Assembly: GCA_014338405.1 (NCBI GenBank)
Contig: JTDE01000446.1
Coordinates: 25,650 to 89,649 of the forward strand
DNA from: Paragonimus skrjabini miyazakii
Lineage: Eukaryota > Platyhelminthes > Trematoda > Plagiorchiida > Troglotrematidae
Direction: 5' to 3'
Length of the DNA: 64,000 nt
Part shown: one piece after another, positions 1-10,581 of the stretch
How the letters are laid out: the number at the start of each line of letters is the position of its first letter
How positions within the stretch are numbered: the first letter of the stretch is position 1
Translations under genes and position numbers: made by a program
The notes under the pieces: generated by a model
The model's database searches: none
What the model was told of the DNA's origin: nothing
Seen by the model: the letters and a program-made list of their open reading frames with translations, nothing else

Positions 1-1152
1 TCCGCGCGTTAGAAACCGTCGGTCGTATTGTTTCATGTGTTCTTGTACAAAAGAAGTGCGGTCGGATTCGGAGAAATATCTGAATTCTCTGAATGTGTGC
101 TCAGTGTCAACACTCATAATAGGTCTGAGAAATGTTCCGCAGTAAGTCGAATGAATAAACAAACAGAACTTGTGACAAACAGACGATTCCTGACTGTTAT
201 TTTTCTTCCACTGAGACGATCACATGACCACTGGATTAAAAGTTATCAAAGTATTGACAACGGGAACCAGCAACAATCTTTGCTCCTTCAGCTGCACGAT
301 TAGTGTTTATCAAATAGCTGGAATGTGCACGAACCAGAAACGGGTTATTCTTTTTGGAGGGAGACGAGGCACCTTTGTCAGTTAAGCCATCGGAGAGTTA
401 TCAACCGACCCCATCACAAAATTCATCGCCGCTTCATAATTCTAACGGAAGCCTTCAACTCTCATCCATGCGCCCCAGCGAATAACGCCCGATGATGATG
501 GCACTTCGTTAAGGAAGATTAAGTCGAGAAAAGAGTGTCTTCTTGATGAACAGTTGTTTCAAGGTGATGACTACATAAACGACTTCAACAGACGAAGAAC
601 TGACAAATTCTACAACACAATGTGTTGATTTGTTGCCGTCTACCGTGTTCATTTCTTAGCACGTTGACTTGCTGAAATGTACTGGGCTTGTCTGATCACA
701 AGTTACTGAACTCTTTAAATCTCAACCGGGATTTTTCCGCTGGCTTCAAAAGGACTCTAGTTTTGGACGGTTCAACGAGTCTTGTCGGCTTCTAGGGCCA
801 ACACCGCTTCTTATTTGTTCATCAAATCACACTCTTAGCCTACGAGCAGCTCGTTCCTTGTTAAAATCGCCTAAACTTCGTTTTTGTTGGTGTAACGATC
901 GAATTTTCTTCACCATACCGTTCGTTTTATATATTGACCTCGTTTTCCGTTCGACCCTTACATTATTTTGGACTGCATTGGTTACAATGTTTAGTGTTCG
1001 TCTGATACCTCACGTATTATCCAGTATACTGGTTCTCTACATTTGAGGTTACCACGAGGAGTCATAAATTAGATTTCTTATACTTATCTTGTTCATTATT
1101 GTTCCATTTAGTACAATAATCTTCAATGCTCTCTCCAACCGTTGATACTTGG
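1..1152. repeat. Long direct repeat, copy 1
   Basis: This segment is repeated at 53863-55011 in the same orientation, about 53.9 kb away. By eye the first ~490 bases show no difference. The remaining ~660 bases carry about a dozen or more substitutions, a 4-bp indel near 627 and a 1-bp indel near 880. From 1153 to about 1290 the copies are still alignable to 55012-55155 but clearly diverged (roughly 80%). Both are followed by a copy of repeat R1 (1722 and 55381). Because the window starts inside the repeat, its left border here is unknown. No protein-coding signal was recognised; the 91-codon open frame at 28-303 is present in both copies but resembles nothing known. Confidence 0.95.
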
Positions 1153-1290
1153 TTCACGGGCGTCATTTAGGCTATTCGGTGTTGACCATTTGTTCAATCG
1201 ACATCGAGTCGTCGCTCGCATTTGGTAGTGGGACGTAGATTTATCGACTACGCGTTACTGATCGACTGACTCCGAGGTTGTACAGGATCA

Positions 1291-4200
1291 AGGTGGTAGA
1301 GAACGGGCACAATGCAAATCAAACTAATCACCTGATGATAAGGCGTGACAAATCAGTCCTTGTTTTATTAGGAGCGACGTCTGTTAGTGACAGGCAGACA
1401 TGTTGACAGTAGACGTTGATGACAGATTGGGAGACGGTAGACGAATTGGTCGAATCAAGAATAGTGCATTTGAGAGGCAGGGGGAGATAGAATTGTCTCA
1501 AGACAAAGGAAAGATAAGCACACCATAAAGGCGCTGACTCGACCCGCCGATTGCCTCACTAACGACGGTACACACATTTCTGTTACCGATAATACATCGA
1601 ATGAGCCGTATTGATTTGCGGCAAAAGACAAGGACAAAGTTTCCAGATGGAACTGGTTCGTTAGAAATATGGTCTGTCGGGATCTAAGTCGAGACACTGT
1701 TCAAACAACGCACTTTTAAGTTGGATATCACTAACGTGTGATCGCAGCTTTTGCATTCACGCGGACCTCTAAGCCAGCCTCTTCTGAAAGGAAACACTAC
1801 ACCAGTGATGCTTTTTTTTAAGAGCTCGTCACGACCCGAATTTTAACTCCCGCCACGTTTTCATTAGGTAACCTTGTTGACTACTACACCGCTCACCTGA
1901 AGACATAATTATAACACCTGAATGTTTAACCACTTTCGTTTTGCGGAAGAGGCTGATTGGAAAGTCTATCTGAGCGCGAATCCTGCAATCAAATGTGAGT
2001 GATCTTCAATTTAAATCAACCAAAGTCTCGATCGCTCATTAATGCACATTTAAGTTTCTATAAGGACATATCTGTCATCGAGTGTAACTCGTACACTAGC
2101 GGCCGTCTTGCGCCTGTCCACCCCGTACCGTCGCTTCCTTCGTCCATTGTCCAAAACGAATATCGATCCTCTGAGTCAACCTTGCAATTGCGATAATAGT
2201 CTCAATATGGAGTGAGTCAGTGTGTCATCGCCATCAACTGAGTGAAAAGATTGGCTTTGGGAAATCGGGCCTCGGGTATGTCGATTGTACCAACATTAAT
2301 TTTGAAATGCTGGAATTTAATGACGGCTCTTGTGTTTGGGGAGAATAGATTGTGATAAACACAAAGTATTCCTTTCGAAACAATAATGAACAGCTGAGCA
2401 GAAAAATGGCACCATTCTAGAAAAGAAAACTTAAATAACGTTTGAGATCTAACAGAGATTTCTTCAAGTTGAAGTGGTCATCGGTCCACAGTGTTTCAAA
2501 TATGCATGTGACGGATAATGTTATGCATCAATTGGAAAAAAAAGCAAGTGTGCAATTGCAAGCATGCATGTGTGTAAATTTGCACACATCTCTGGCCTTA
2601 TTCACAGGTGAGCTGAATACTCTCTAGGATATTAGTGAAATGCGAGTGTAGGGGCGATCTGGATGATGGCTATCAAGGGAACTTAGATTAAGGTGTCTCA
2701 ACATCGTCGGAAGATGGCGTAATGTCAGACAGATCCACTAGTGTATTTCTAAGGAGTAGTTTATTCCTCTTACTGGTTAAATCACTCGTGTGTCCAGCTC
2801 TGGAATTCAGTGATTAATCTCATCGTTCTTCAACCTGTTTGAAATGCATTTGCACGGCTCTTCGACTGTCTTCAATGTCTGGGATTCACAGTCCAGATCA
2901 CCCCAATCAATAAACCTCGACAGTTAACCAGAACCGACTCAAATCTGGCATGATCGAAGTAACCGAACTACTCTTTGGCGTGGCCCAAATATGATCATTA
3001 GAACGGTGTGGAATGTGATTACGACCCAAGTCATGCCGGGACTCGACGGAGACTCGAGAGTGAGAACACTGAGTCATGTGATCTGTGCACACTAAGGTTA
3101 CCACTGCAGTGAGACTGCACGATCTAGTACGCAATATGTCATAAACTGCCGTTCACTTCTCTCCTGGAATTGTGACACGTTGTTGAGAGAGGGTTTGCTT
3201 CAGCTAGTGTAGATACAACAAAACGATATTGATCTTCGGTCACATGACTGATGGCAACCCATGACGCCAACACCACTTTCTAAAGAACTTATACCCGAAT
3301 GACAACTGAATCATGTGGTTGGCAGTTAGGTCAAACAGAGTTCACGTATGTTATATACCACTGAGTTCCTCCTAACGACATGATAGTGAGTACGCAATGA
3401 ACAAAACACTTCCCAGCAAACGTTTGCAATCGACATGGCACCGTTAATAAACTTTGTTTCAGAAACGTCAATAATTTATTAATAAAGCCATCCTCACAAT
3501 CCAATCAGCATGGCTTCCGACCATTAAGTGTTTTTGTGTGTGATTAGTTGTGGCCAAAAGCTGCGATACCAGGCTGTTATCTTTCGCATCGTAATATTGA
3601 TTTTAAGTCATCGGAGGACTGTTGAGAGGAATATGACTCGGATGGGCGTCTGAAAGTTCAAGGAGCCTGAATTTAAGCGTGTGACTCGCGAAATATCTAC
3701 AGGAGCCATATGTCATGGTGACGTGACCATACTGTGTTGTGACGAAATAGATCACAATAGCGCTGGTCGTCTCAGATTGGTAGGTCATCAGTGTACTGAG
3801 TACACTGACAAAGAAGAGACAATGAGTGCGTCAGACACAAGTGAGTCAATTCGATTATGTATATGCTTATCCTTGTTCTAATTCGGATCAATCAACGACC
3901 CCTATCGTCTGGTTAACTATTCGCTTTCCTTCCCAGAAATTTCGGTCACGGTGGTCTGTTCCCTTTTCCCTTCCCCAGCCTTATTGGTGCACTATGCGCT
4001 GAAGGTTTCGTTTGTTTCCTCATGTCAGACTTAAACCTTTGTTTGTTCACCAATCCTATACACAGAGTGTACTAATATACTCTCCTCTGATAAAGTACTT
4101 CTTGCCTTACACTGTCAATATCTTTCTTCTCGGCTTAAATCATACCCACTGGAATCTCTCTATCTTTTGTCTCTAAGGGATAGAGGTTTCACTTTCACAT

Positions 4201-4463
4201 CAGTCTATAATCTGATTACTCAAAATTGACCGGTTGAATTGCAAAGGTCTCTCCTTGCACATCTTCTGGAGTTAATCATTCGGGTTTACACTGAATACGT
4301 GATATGGGAGTTGAGCCCTCAGTGATGCAGTTTAAGCCAGTTGTCGTTACATTACAATGGGCATACGTTATTTAACTCTGATTACCGTGGCAGGCTAATC
4401 CGGAAACAGATGCCGCCAACCGTGATTCGCTGTATAAAGTTTACACAGTAGCCAATAACTTAC
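1291..4463. other. No gene recognised (expected place of later DUF4139 exons)
   Basis: Apart from the R1 fragment at 1722-1910 nothing was recognised. The exon following exon D was looked for on the minus strand (start with one base completing GA-N; conserved YYTVP-like text) and not found. Confidence 0.6.
1722..1910 (+). repeat. Interspersed repeat R1, diverged partial copy
   Basis: Shares the landmark tgatcgcagctttt(g)cattc with the other R1 copies. It also shares the downstream order agagctcgtca, then gccacgttttcattagg, then ccttgttgac, which is the same order as in the full copies at 13.5 and 55.4 kb. It is heavily diverged. It lies downstream of long repeat copy 1, just as the 55381 copy lies downstream of copy 2. 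Confidence 0.6.
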
Positions 4464-4600
4464 TCTTTTTTGAAGCACACACGCTGCAATCCCAAATTAG
4501 GGACAGTCCCACCAGTACCGGGTAGCGCAGTTGATAGCGTCATCAGCCTGGATTCCCAGTCCTCACCGGTTGCTTGTTGTACCATACCATAGTAGACAAT
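4464..4600 (-). CDS. DUF4139-family protein, exon D (TGEDW signature)
   Basis: Seen: a 137-bp exon with acceptor aacatttttcacag and donor AAAAAAGA|gtaagt. It starts in phase 0, in register with exon C, and reads IVYYGMVQQATGEDWESRLM, followed by TLSTALPGTGGTVPNLGLQ. It ends with two bases of the next codon. The YYGxxxQxTGEDW and LSTAxP motifs are the best-known landmarks of DUF4139, so the joined frame is convincing. The following exon should start with one base completing GA-N. It was not found between 1 and 4463 and may lie left of the window. An unspliced reading hits a stop just past the donor, so the splice is needed. Confidence 0.93.
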
Positions 4601-6877
4601 CTGTGAAAAATGTTCGTGTGGTTAGGAGGATGCATGATCCAAAGACAATGAACGCATACATAGAAACAAACACTCATTTTGTGAGCCGACAAACTATATA
4701 AAAACTTGTGCAAAATGAGTGTACAACAACATTCAGAGTCGCCGTGTTCCAATGTGTACATGTGTGAATAGGCGTGTGTTACACGCGAAATCAGTTGCAT
4801 GGTCTAGGCCATGATTTATCTGTTTCAGAAATTTTAGTTGTTATCGGACTCACGAAAAAGAGAGCGGGAAGACCCGCATCAATTACACTTAGACCAAGCA
4901 TAACAACGGTTCAGACGAAAACATAACGCATTCTCTGTCAGATCCTGAAAGAATATCATCCTGACTGCACAGACGTGTGTGCGCACACACATGCACGCAA
5001 GCCAAATGTTATGTGCATGCGATGTTTTCGCACACACATACACGCAAATAACAATGTACAAAGATGTTACGCGAATCGGATCGAAAGTTGTTCATGACTA
5101 AAAACACAAGCTGTCGACAAGAAAAAGCAATGCGTTGGAAACACAGCCAACCAGATCTGCACAATCTGGCGCAGACGAAACAAAATACATCATAGATCTA
5201 GTAGCAGCCTCGTTCTAATCACTAACAAATCAATGTCCGAACTGGCCGAACTAGCGCACTATCACGCCATGTTGTCCAATGAACACAGAAAACAAGAACC
5301 GCCGGACCGTCGACATCCTTGTGGACAAGTAATGAGCAGGCACAAATAACAACGATCAACAGTCTTCGACTTGATATGACAAACGACATAGCTCTTAATT
5401 TGAGTCCGGTACACTTGAACTTTTGCAATGATTGAACATTCACCTATCCAGAGTGAACGGAACATTTTGTTATTGCTATACCTATCCGTGTCCCGGCACC
5501 GGTCGATCATGTGATCGTTGGTGAATACTGCTCACTCATCCAGTCACCTCTTCACTTAAACAGACACTACTTCAATCCAGCTCAGCATGGCGACCGTCAG
5601 AGTCTAAGATTGGCAGTCTGACGGAAGATTACTAAGTCACGATCTACCCACATAAATTCAGCCGGAAAAGAGTAAGTATGTGGAGACTCAAAAGTGGATG
5701 ATTCAAGGCCCATATAGATATTCCTACGAAATAGGGATGATACAGTTCATGCATGAGCAGCTGTCGAGGCAACTGGAAGGACTGAACTAGACGTCCAGGA
5801 TCACGCTTCGATGGTGCAGGCTGTAACGAGATTGGACTGGAGCGGTTTCTCGATTGGTGAAGGTTCATCCAGTCAGAGTTCAAGCACAAGCTGCTGCAGA
5901 CGGAATTGTGATCGATCGGCGCCAACCAATCAAGAACGGCGATCAATTTTTGCATCAAATGCGAAGAAATGGCCATTCGAAACACAAGAACGTTTGTCAT
6001 CCAATAGCATTCGTACATACTGTTGTTCCTCTATGAAAAGCTTGCTGTCTTCCCAATAAACTGAAATTGCTTAGTGCCGCTTACATTATCGTTGTTCTGG
6101 TAGTCTCAGCTCAGCACGTGATATGAGCTACAAGGACTCATTTCAAGGACATTTATTATTAATAATGTCCGTCCGGATATTTCAAACGGATAATGCTCTG
6201 CCCTACCAGTAAGGTCTGACAAGGAGGTTTAAGTCACATTACAGCAAGAAAACTATCTTTTTAAGGAAGAACTCATATTGAGTGGGTTGTCCGTTTTTTA
6301 TTCAACATTATACACTAGTCGGGATATGGTGTTCAGACAGGCCTGGCAGGGACATAAACTACGGGATGATCGAATAATGAATGCCTTCCAGCGAGGAGTG
6401 AACTCAAACGAACAATACCAAGAAGCGAATGCATGTCAACAACTGATGAGGATGCTACCCATATTCATACCAAGTTCAAAACAGCTGGCCGATTCTGACT
6501 GACCCAGAGCACTTACTTTGCTCACTGGTATGCACTAAGTTTATAAAATGTGTGCATGCTGAGCGATGGGAATCACCTGCTGATCGAACTCTTTCCATGA
6601 CGAAGGTTGTTGCAAAACCAAAGTCACCAATGGCTAGTTGGTATTATCCACGTGAATCATAATCAAGTACTTCCATTAGTTATTAAGATTAAAGATCCCT
6701 GAATGTTACAAACTCACTGTTCAATGAAGGTAGTTGATTCGACTTAATTGGGACGACCACATAACGAGGCTATCGAACAGAGTAAACAAAACAAATATTT
6801 GTCCTCCATCTGAGTTGATCAATTAGCCTGAACACTATTCATGCTACCGCCTAACGCCAAATCTTACATCTAAGAAT
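4601..6877. other. Intron C-D, left part, nothing recognised
   Basis: AC/TG-rich patches occur at 4960-5050. A 124-codon minus frame at 5644-6018 overlaps plus frames and has no recognisable motif. Confidence 0.6.
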
Positions 6878-7205
6878 TTTCGCGAGTGCCGGACAGAACG
6901 GAGCGGCAGTTACGTAATCGGATTAGCGAACACATCCCAGTTTGGGTTTGCAAAATGACCATGGATACCACAAAACCGGGATCAAGTCGGAATGTAAAGT
7001 CACAAGGAATCGGCGTCATCGATTACTCGACACTTGTCGACATGTCGACCCAAAATGAACCTGGAGAAGGCGTTTCGAACATGTTACGCAACAAAAATCG
7101 AAGGCTTCTTCGGTTCGCCGAAGCGATAGCAATAAGCAAATAGAAGCCATCCCAATGCGTACAGAAAGACTTCTCCATCGGTACCGGAATGCTCTGGTAA
7201 CTGAT
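6878..7205 (+). pseudogene. Penelope-like element fragment: C-terminal GIY-YIG endonuclease region
   Basis: Seen: an open frame from about 6886 to a TAG at 7141-7143 reading RTERQLRNRISEHIPVWV and ending RLLRFAEAIAISK. After the stop, the same frame goes on with KPSQCVQK. Known: in Penelope-like retroelements the C-terminal GIY-YIG nuclease has a GRT-x-R-x-L-x-x-R-x-x-E-H motif. A tail follows of the form R-x-L-x-x-E-A-x-A-I ... KP-x-L-C-V-Q-K. The N-terminal part of the nuclease and the reverse transcriptase are missing, so this is a short 3' relic. It lies in the 3.4-kb intron between exons C and D, opposite to the host gene. Confidence 0.6.
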
Positions 7206-7501
7206 GTGCATGGATGTGAGTGTGCGTGTGTTTGTGTGGTTGTTGATTTTGTTGTTCAGCTTCACAACGTCCATTGAACTTTACTATATAAACCCACTGA
7301 GATGCAGTGAAATGTATTTGAAAGATACATTGTGCAAAAAACTGTTTCTGAGTTCTCTGTAACCGAATTCTCACAAACCAAGTTAATTGTGAAGTTGATG
7401 GGGTGATTATTGTCACGATCGTCTCACAAGTATATGGAACAAGGTTTGACCTTAGTTTAAACAAGTGTACCTTACTGATGGGCTCTGATTCCCAAACTCC
7501 A

Positions 7502-7565
7502 AGTAGCCCAGTTGTTACGCGCCTGTCTACCAGTCACATGATCGTGGGTTTGAGTTCGGTTACTG
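7502..7565 (+). repeat. tRNA-like SINE fragment
   Basis: The segment reads agcccagttgttacgcgcct and ends gatcgtgggtttgagttcgg, which resembles polymerase III A and B boxes spaced as in a tRNA. No complete cloverleaf could be built. It probably comes from a tRNA-derived short element. Confidence 0.4.
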
Positions 7566-8030
7566 TGAATGCTCCCTTGTGAGTGCGAGCCGCCTGACAA
7601 CATTCAACTTGTGTATACCATTGAGACCACATGACAGTGAACAGTCATGGAGATTAACGAAACAACAGGCGAAGTTCTAGCCTAATGCTTCCTTTCGAGC
7701 CCAGTGATTGATAACAGCCGTTTAATCTGCAATTACTCGCATGGCATTTCGAATGTCGGTGAAATGTACATTAAGTTTTACCATCTAATCACAGAAATGT
7801 CAGCCTAATTAGACGGTGATGAAGAAACACCCCTATTCATTAGTTTTACGTCGCTGTCTTGCCACAAACAGACAACCACATGTGCGAACCTAACCTGAAA
7901 AGAACTGACGGAGCTACGCACAGTGAAAACACGGCAAATCAGTAAGTCACAGACAACCACATACGTAACAGACAGAATTCTAGTTTTCTGCAAATAATAT
8001 AACAATTTCGTCCATTCTATGTTCGCTCAC

Positions 8031-8160
8031 CTTCATGGTACCATCGCTGTTAAAGATACGAATATCGTAGGCCGGTTTCCAACTGCACTTGCCTACCACA
8101 TAGGAAATCAACATTTCCACTTGACCGGTCTCTCGCGGTTCCACAAGCACGCTCAGCTCC
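8031..8160 (-). CDS. DUF4139-family protein, exon C (start of DUF4139)
   Basis: Seen: a 130-bp exon between acceptor ccactcatag and donor ATGAAG|gtgagc. Its first G completes the AG left by exon B to give Arg. Then 43 codons read ELSVLVEPRETGQVEMLISY and end NSDGTMK in phase 0. The segment YVVGKCSWKPAYDIRI matches the family signature Y-x-V-x-x-x-x-W-x-P-x-Y-D-I-R at the start of the DUF4139 beta domain. Known: the domain is widespread from bacteria (mucoidy inhibitor MuiA-like proteins) to animals, without an assigned biochemical activity. The intron before it is about 23.0 kb and holds most of the retroelement fragments of the window. Confidence 0.95.
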
Positions 8161-9102
8161 CTATGAGTGGAATGGGGAACGCAAACACGAAGAAGAAATG
8201 TACAATAAATATGTATGAGTGAGTGATAACTGTTGAGAAAATAAACATCAGAATTTAATTTGTTTTCATTGTCTCTTCGGTTATGCGCAGTAGGTTGTAA
8301 AAATGGGTAAAAATCCATTTGAAATGTGAGTAATATTCACAGTTAAGTCAATAGCAAGAAGAGTGGAAACCAATTACTTTAGGTCCCAAACACCAGCTGC
8401 AAGAGAATGATCGATAACAACTCACAATCCATAAACATCCGCGAACAGTTATTGAACAATAAAACGATCAATTATAATTCATTGGTGGAGTTGTGGAGAG
8501 TGGAAAACGCCACGCTTTATGGACGCTGAGCGGAATTCATGAGTAGACGTGACAAGATTAGTAGCGTTTAGACCAAAATTCATCAGTATTTCAAGAGCTC
8601 TCCGAGTCAAGAGGTTTCCAAGATCAACAAACTCATGATCCTATGACGTTCACATATTCTCGAAAAGGTTTGAAATTTGATGAAAAAGGGCGCATACTGT
8701 TTAGTTGGAAAATAAAGCTCAGTTTCGAGCAGTATCGAGATACATAAGTCACGCCAAATTATCATCACCTATGGCCATTCATAGAGAATCGCATGCGAAT
8801 AGTGTTCAAGTAGACTGAAATATTTGAAACGAAAGAAATCCTTTAACTGCGCAACGCTACTGGACGAAAAATGCCAGATGGCAGCTCAGCTGGCGCATGT
8901 CAGATAAAAAGCACGCTTATCTTTCAGCTCCCTGTACACAGGTCTACTCTCCCTTTACGACTTCGCCTGGTTGGATTTCTCAGCTAGAACATAACACACT
9001 GTTGAACAGAAAAGGAACAACACAAACATTATAGAAATCCCCAGAAAAACAAAGTTTCCGTCCTCGAAAGAAAAGATGATACTGAGTTAATTGATGTAAA
9101 TT
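8161..9102. other. Intron B-C sequence, nothing recognised
   Basis: No repeat, RNA gene or coding signal was seen here. Confidence 0.6.
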
Positions 9103-9260
9103 TTCAAGTTGAACATCACCCACAATTGATCGCAGCTGTCGCATCCCCATAGACTTTCCAGTCGGCCCCTTTCGAAAATTTGTTGGCCCATGAACAGAGA
9201 AAGTTCGTCCTCACCGTTTGTATTTCCTGTTTTTCCCATTAACCTGACAATCGTTCTCAC
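9103..9260 (+). repeat. Interspersed repeat R1, partial copy
   Basis: Contains ttgaacatcaccca, then tgatcgcagctgtcgcat, then ccatagactttccagtcggcc in the same order as the other R1 copies. Only the first ~75 bases align well. The minus-strand translation (LESLWGCDSCDQLWVMFNL) is echoed in the copies at 12.8 and 13.5 kb. That reflects DNA homology and is not proof of coding. Confidence 0.7.
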
Positions 9261-9823
9261 TACCTTACACATCCGTTTTGTTTTATTGAACTAATTTGCC
9301 ATTAAACATCCGCGCCATTCTTGTCCTAACCTACTCGCGTGATGGCTCACCTTTGACCTTGCTGGTCCCGTTGAGAAACCATTAATTTTGTTGGACGAGA
9401 TTATCGTCCTGAACAATTGAGGTTTGCCTATTGTAATTATTGATACATTTTCTCCAATAGTACCGTTGAAATATTTGGGTTTAATCTTGCTTTCAATTTG
9501 GGGATTCGCATTCGGATCAGACGTGGGTCGTTACACTTGATTTTTCGGGACTATCACCTCACAGATTCTTTTTATAAGCAATTGAGAAACTTCCTGATTC
9601 TAAAGTGTTGGTCTCTACCGCTTAACCTGGCGAAGTTGATGGAACTGTGTTCGTTTTCCTCTAGTGCAAATATGAAGAACAAGGGTGATATACATTCCAT
9701 ACACACTTATTCAGTATCAACTGAGCATGTCAACCTGACTTATCTCCTACCTAGTAGATCGAACTCAACGCGAGGTCAACAGACTAGTGACAAATTAGTC
9801 CGTTCACTGTTTTTGATTTCAGA

Positions 9824-10321
9824 GAGAACTTACCATCGAAGTCCCGATCGAATGTAATTAGTGGTTCAGTGTTACTTCAAACATATGAGCAAATTTCATT
9901 TGATTCGGCTGAACCTAATACGAATGGTCAAAAGATACACGGTATCACAAAGCTCAACGAAGCCCAATCGCAGTCTGCACTAGATAAACATGACTGCGTG
10001 CATACAATGAAAACAGATTGGAAAAAAGAAACATCTGCGTTACAGACACATGGATTTCAACAATGTGGAAGTATTTTTTGCATACAACTGTCACACCCAC
10101 TGCGTATGTATTATGGCCGGACTGACAATCAAGTTAGCAGTTGCGCACAACCTTGTTGGACAAGCAACATTTTGTTGAACGAATGCAATTACGATTCTAC
10201 GAATCACGCAATGTCAGACCAACAACCTTACTGCATCGAACGTACGAATGAGGACGACGGGGAATGTAACATTCGTGCTCGGTCTGACGGTGACAGAGAA
10301 AACAGAACATTGACCGAATGA
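9824..10321 (+). CDS. Candidate exon or terminal ORF, unknown protein
   Basis: Seen: a 166-codon open frame (ATG-initiated part from 9869 gives 150 aa) directly after a strong acceptor, ctgtttttgatttcag. Composition is polar and rich in Ser, Asn, Gln, Thr and Cys (e.g. CNYDSTNHAMSDQQPYCIE) with no recognised domain. The stop at 10319-10321 overlaps an ATG of another open frame (10318-10581, 87 aa), and a third frame is open before it (9498-9857). This is the longest open stretch in the window that is not clearly retrotransposon. No splice partner was found. It could be a terminal exon of a nested plus-strand gene, a decayed element ORF, or chance. Confidence 0.3.
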   Translation, partial: ENLPSKSRSNVISGSVLLQTYEQISFDSAEPNTNGQKIHGITKLNEAQSQSALDKHDCVHTMKTDWKKETSALQTHGFQQCGSIFCIQLSHPLRMYYGRTDNQVSSCAQPCWTSNILLNECNYDSTNHAMSDQQPYCIERTNEDDGECNIRARSDGDRENRTLTE

Positions 10322-10581
10322 ATCAGGCAAATCAGTCAAAGCGGAGAAGCGCAGGTGATTCAATCAAAATGGAAACAAGATGTTCTTGGAGAAAAATGCA
10401 GACCTGGGAATCTGATTCGGATGGAAAATGTGACGGTTTCGGTCACGAAACGTTCGGGACCGGATTAAATGAGCAACGGCATTGCACTTGGTGTACGAAT
10501 TATCAACTATATACACAATTAGATAGAAAAATGGCTGAAACGGTTTCTAGCGTTCTACCTATACATATATATTGCACATGA

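Noticed and set aside
28..303. 91-codon ORF present in both long repeats as a gene
   Set aside because: It is identical because the DNA is identical. No family resemblance or codon signal was seen, and two copies are not independent evidence of coding.
4505..4560. tRNA-like gggtagcgcagttgatagcg near 4520
   Set aside because: It lies inside coding exon D, where it encodes part of the TALPGTGG segment; chance similarity.
5644..6018. 124-codon minus-strand ORF
   Set aside because: No motif, no splice borders, and overlapping open frames on the other strand; treated as chance.
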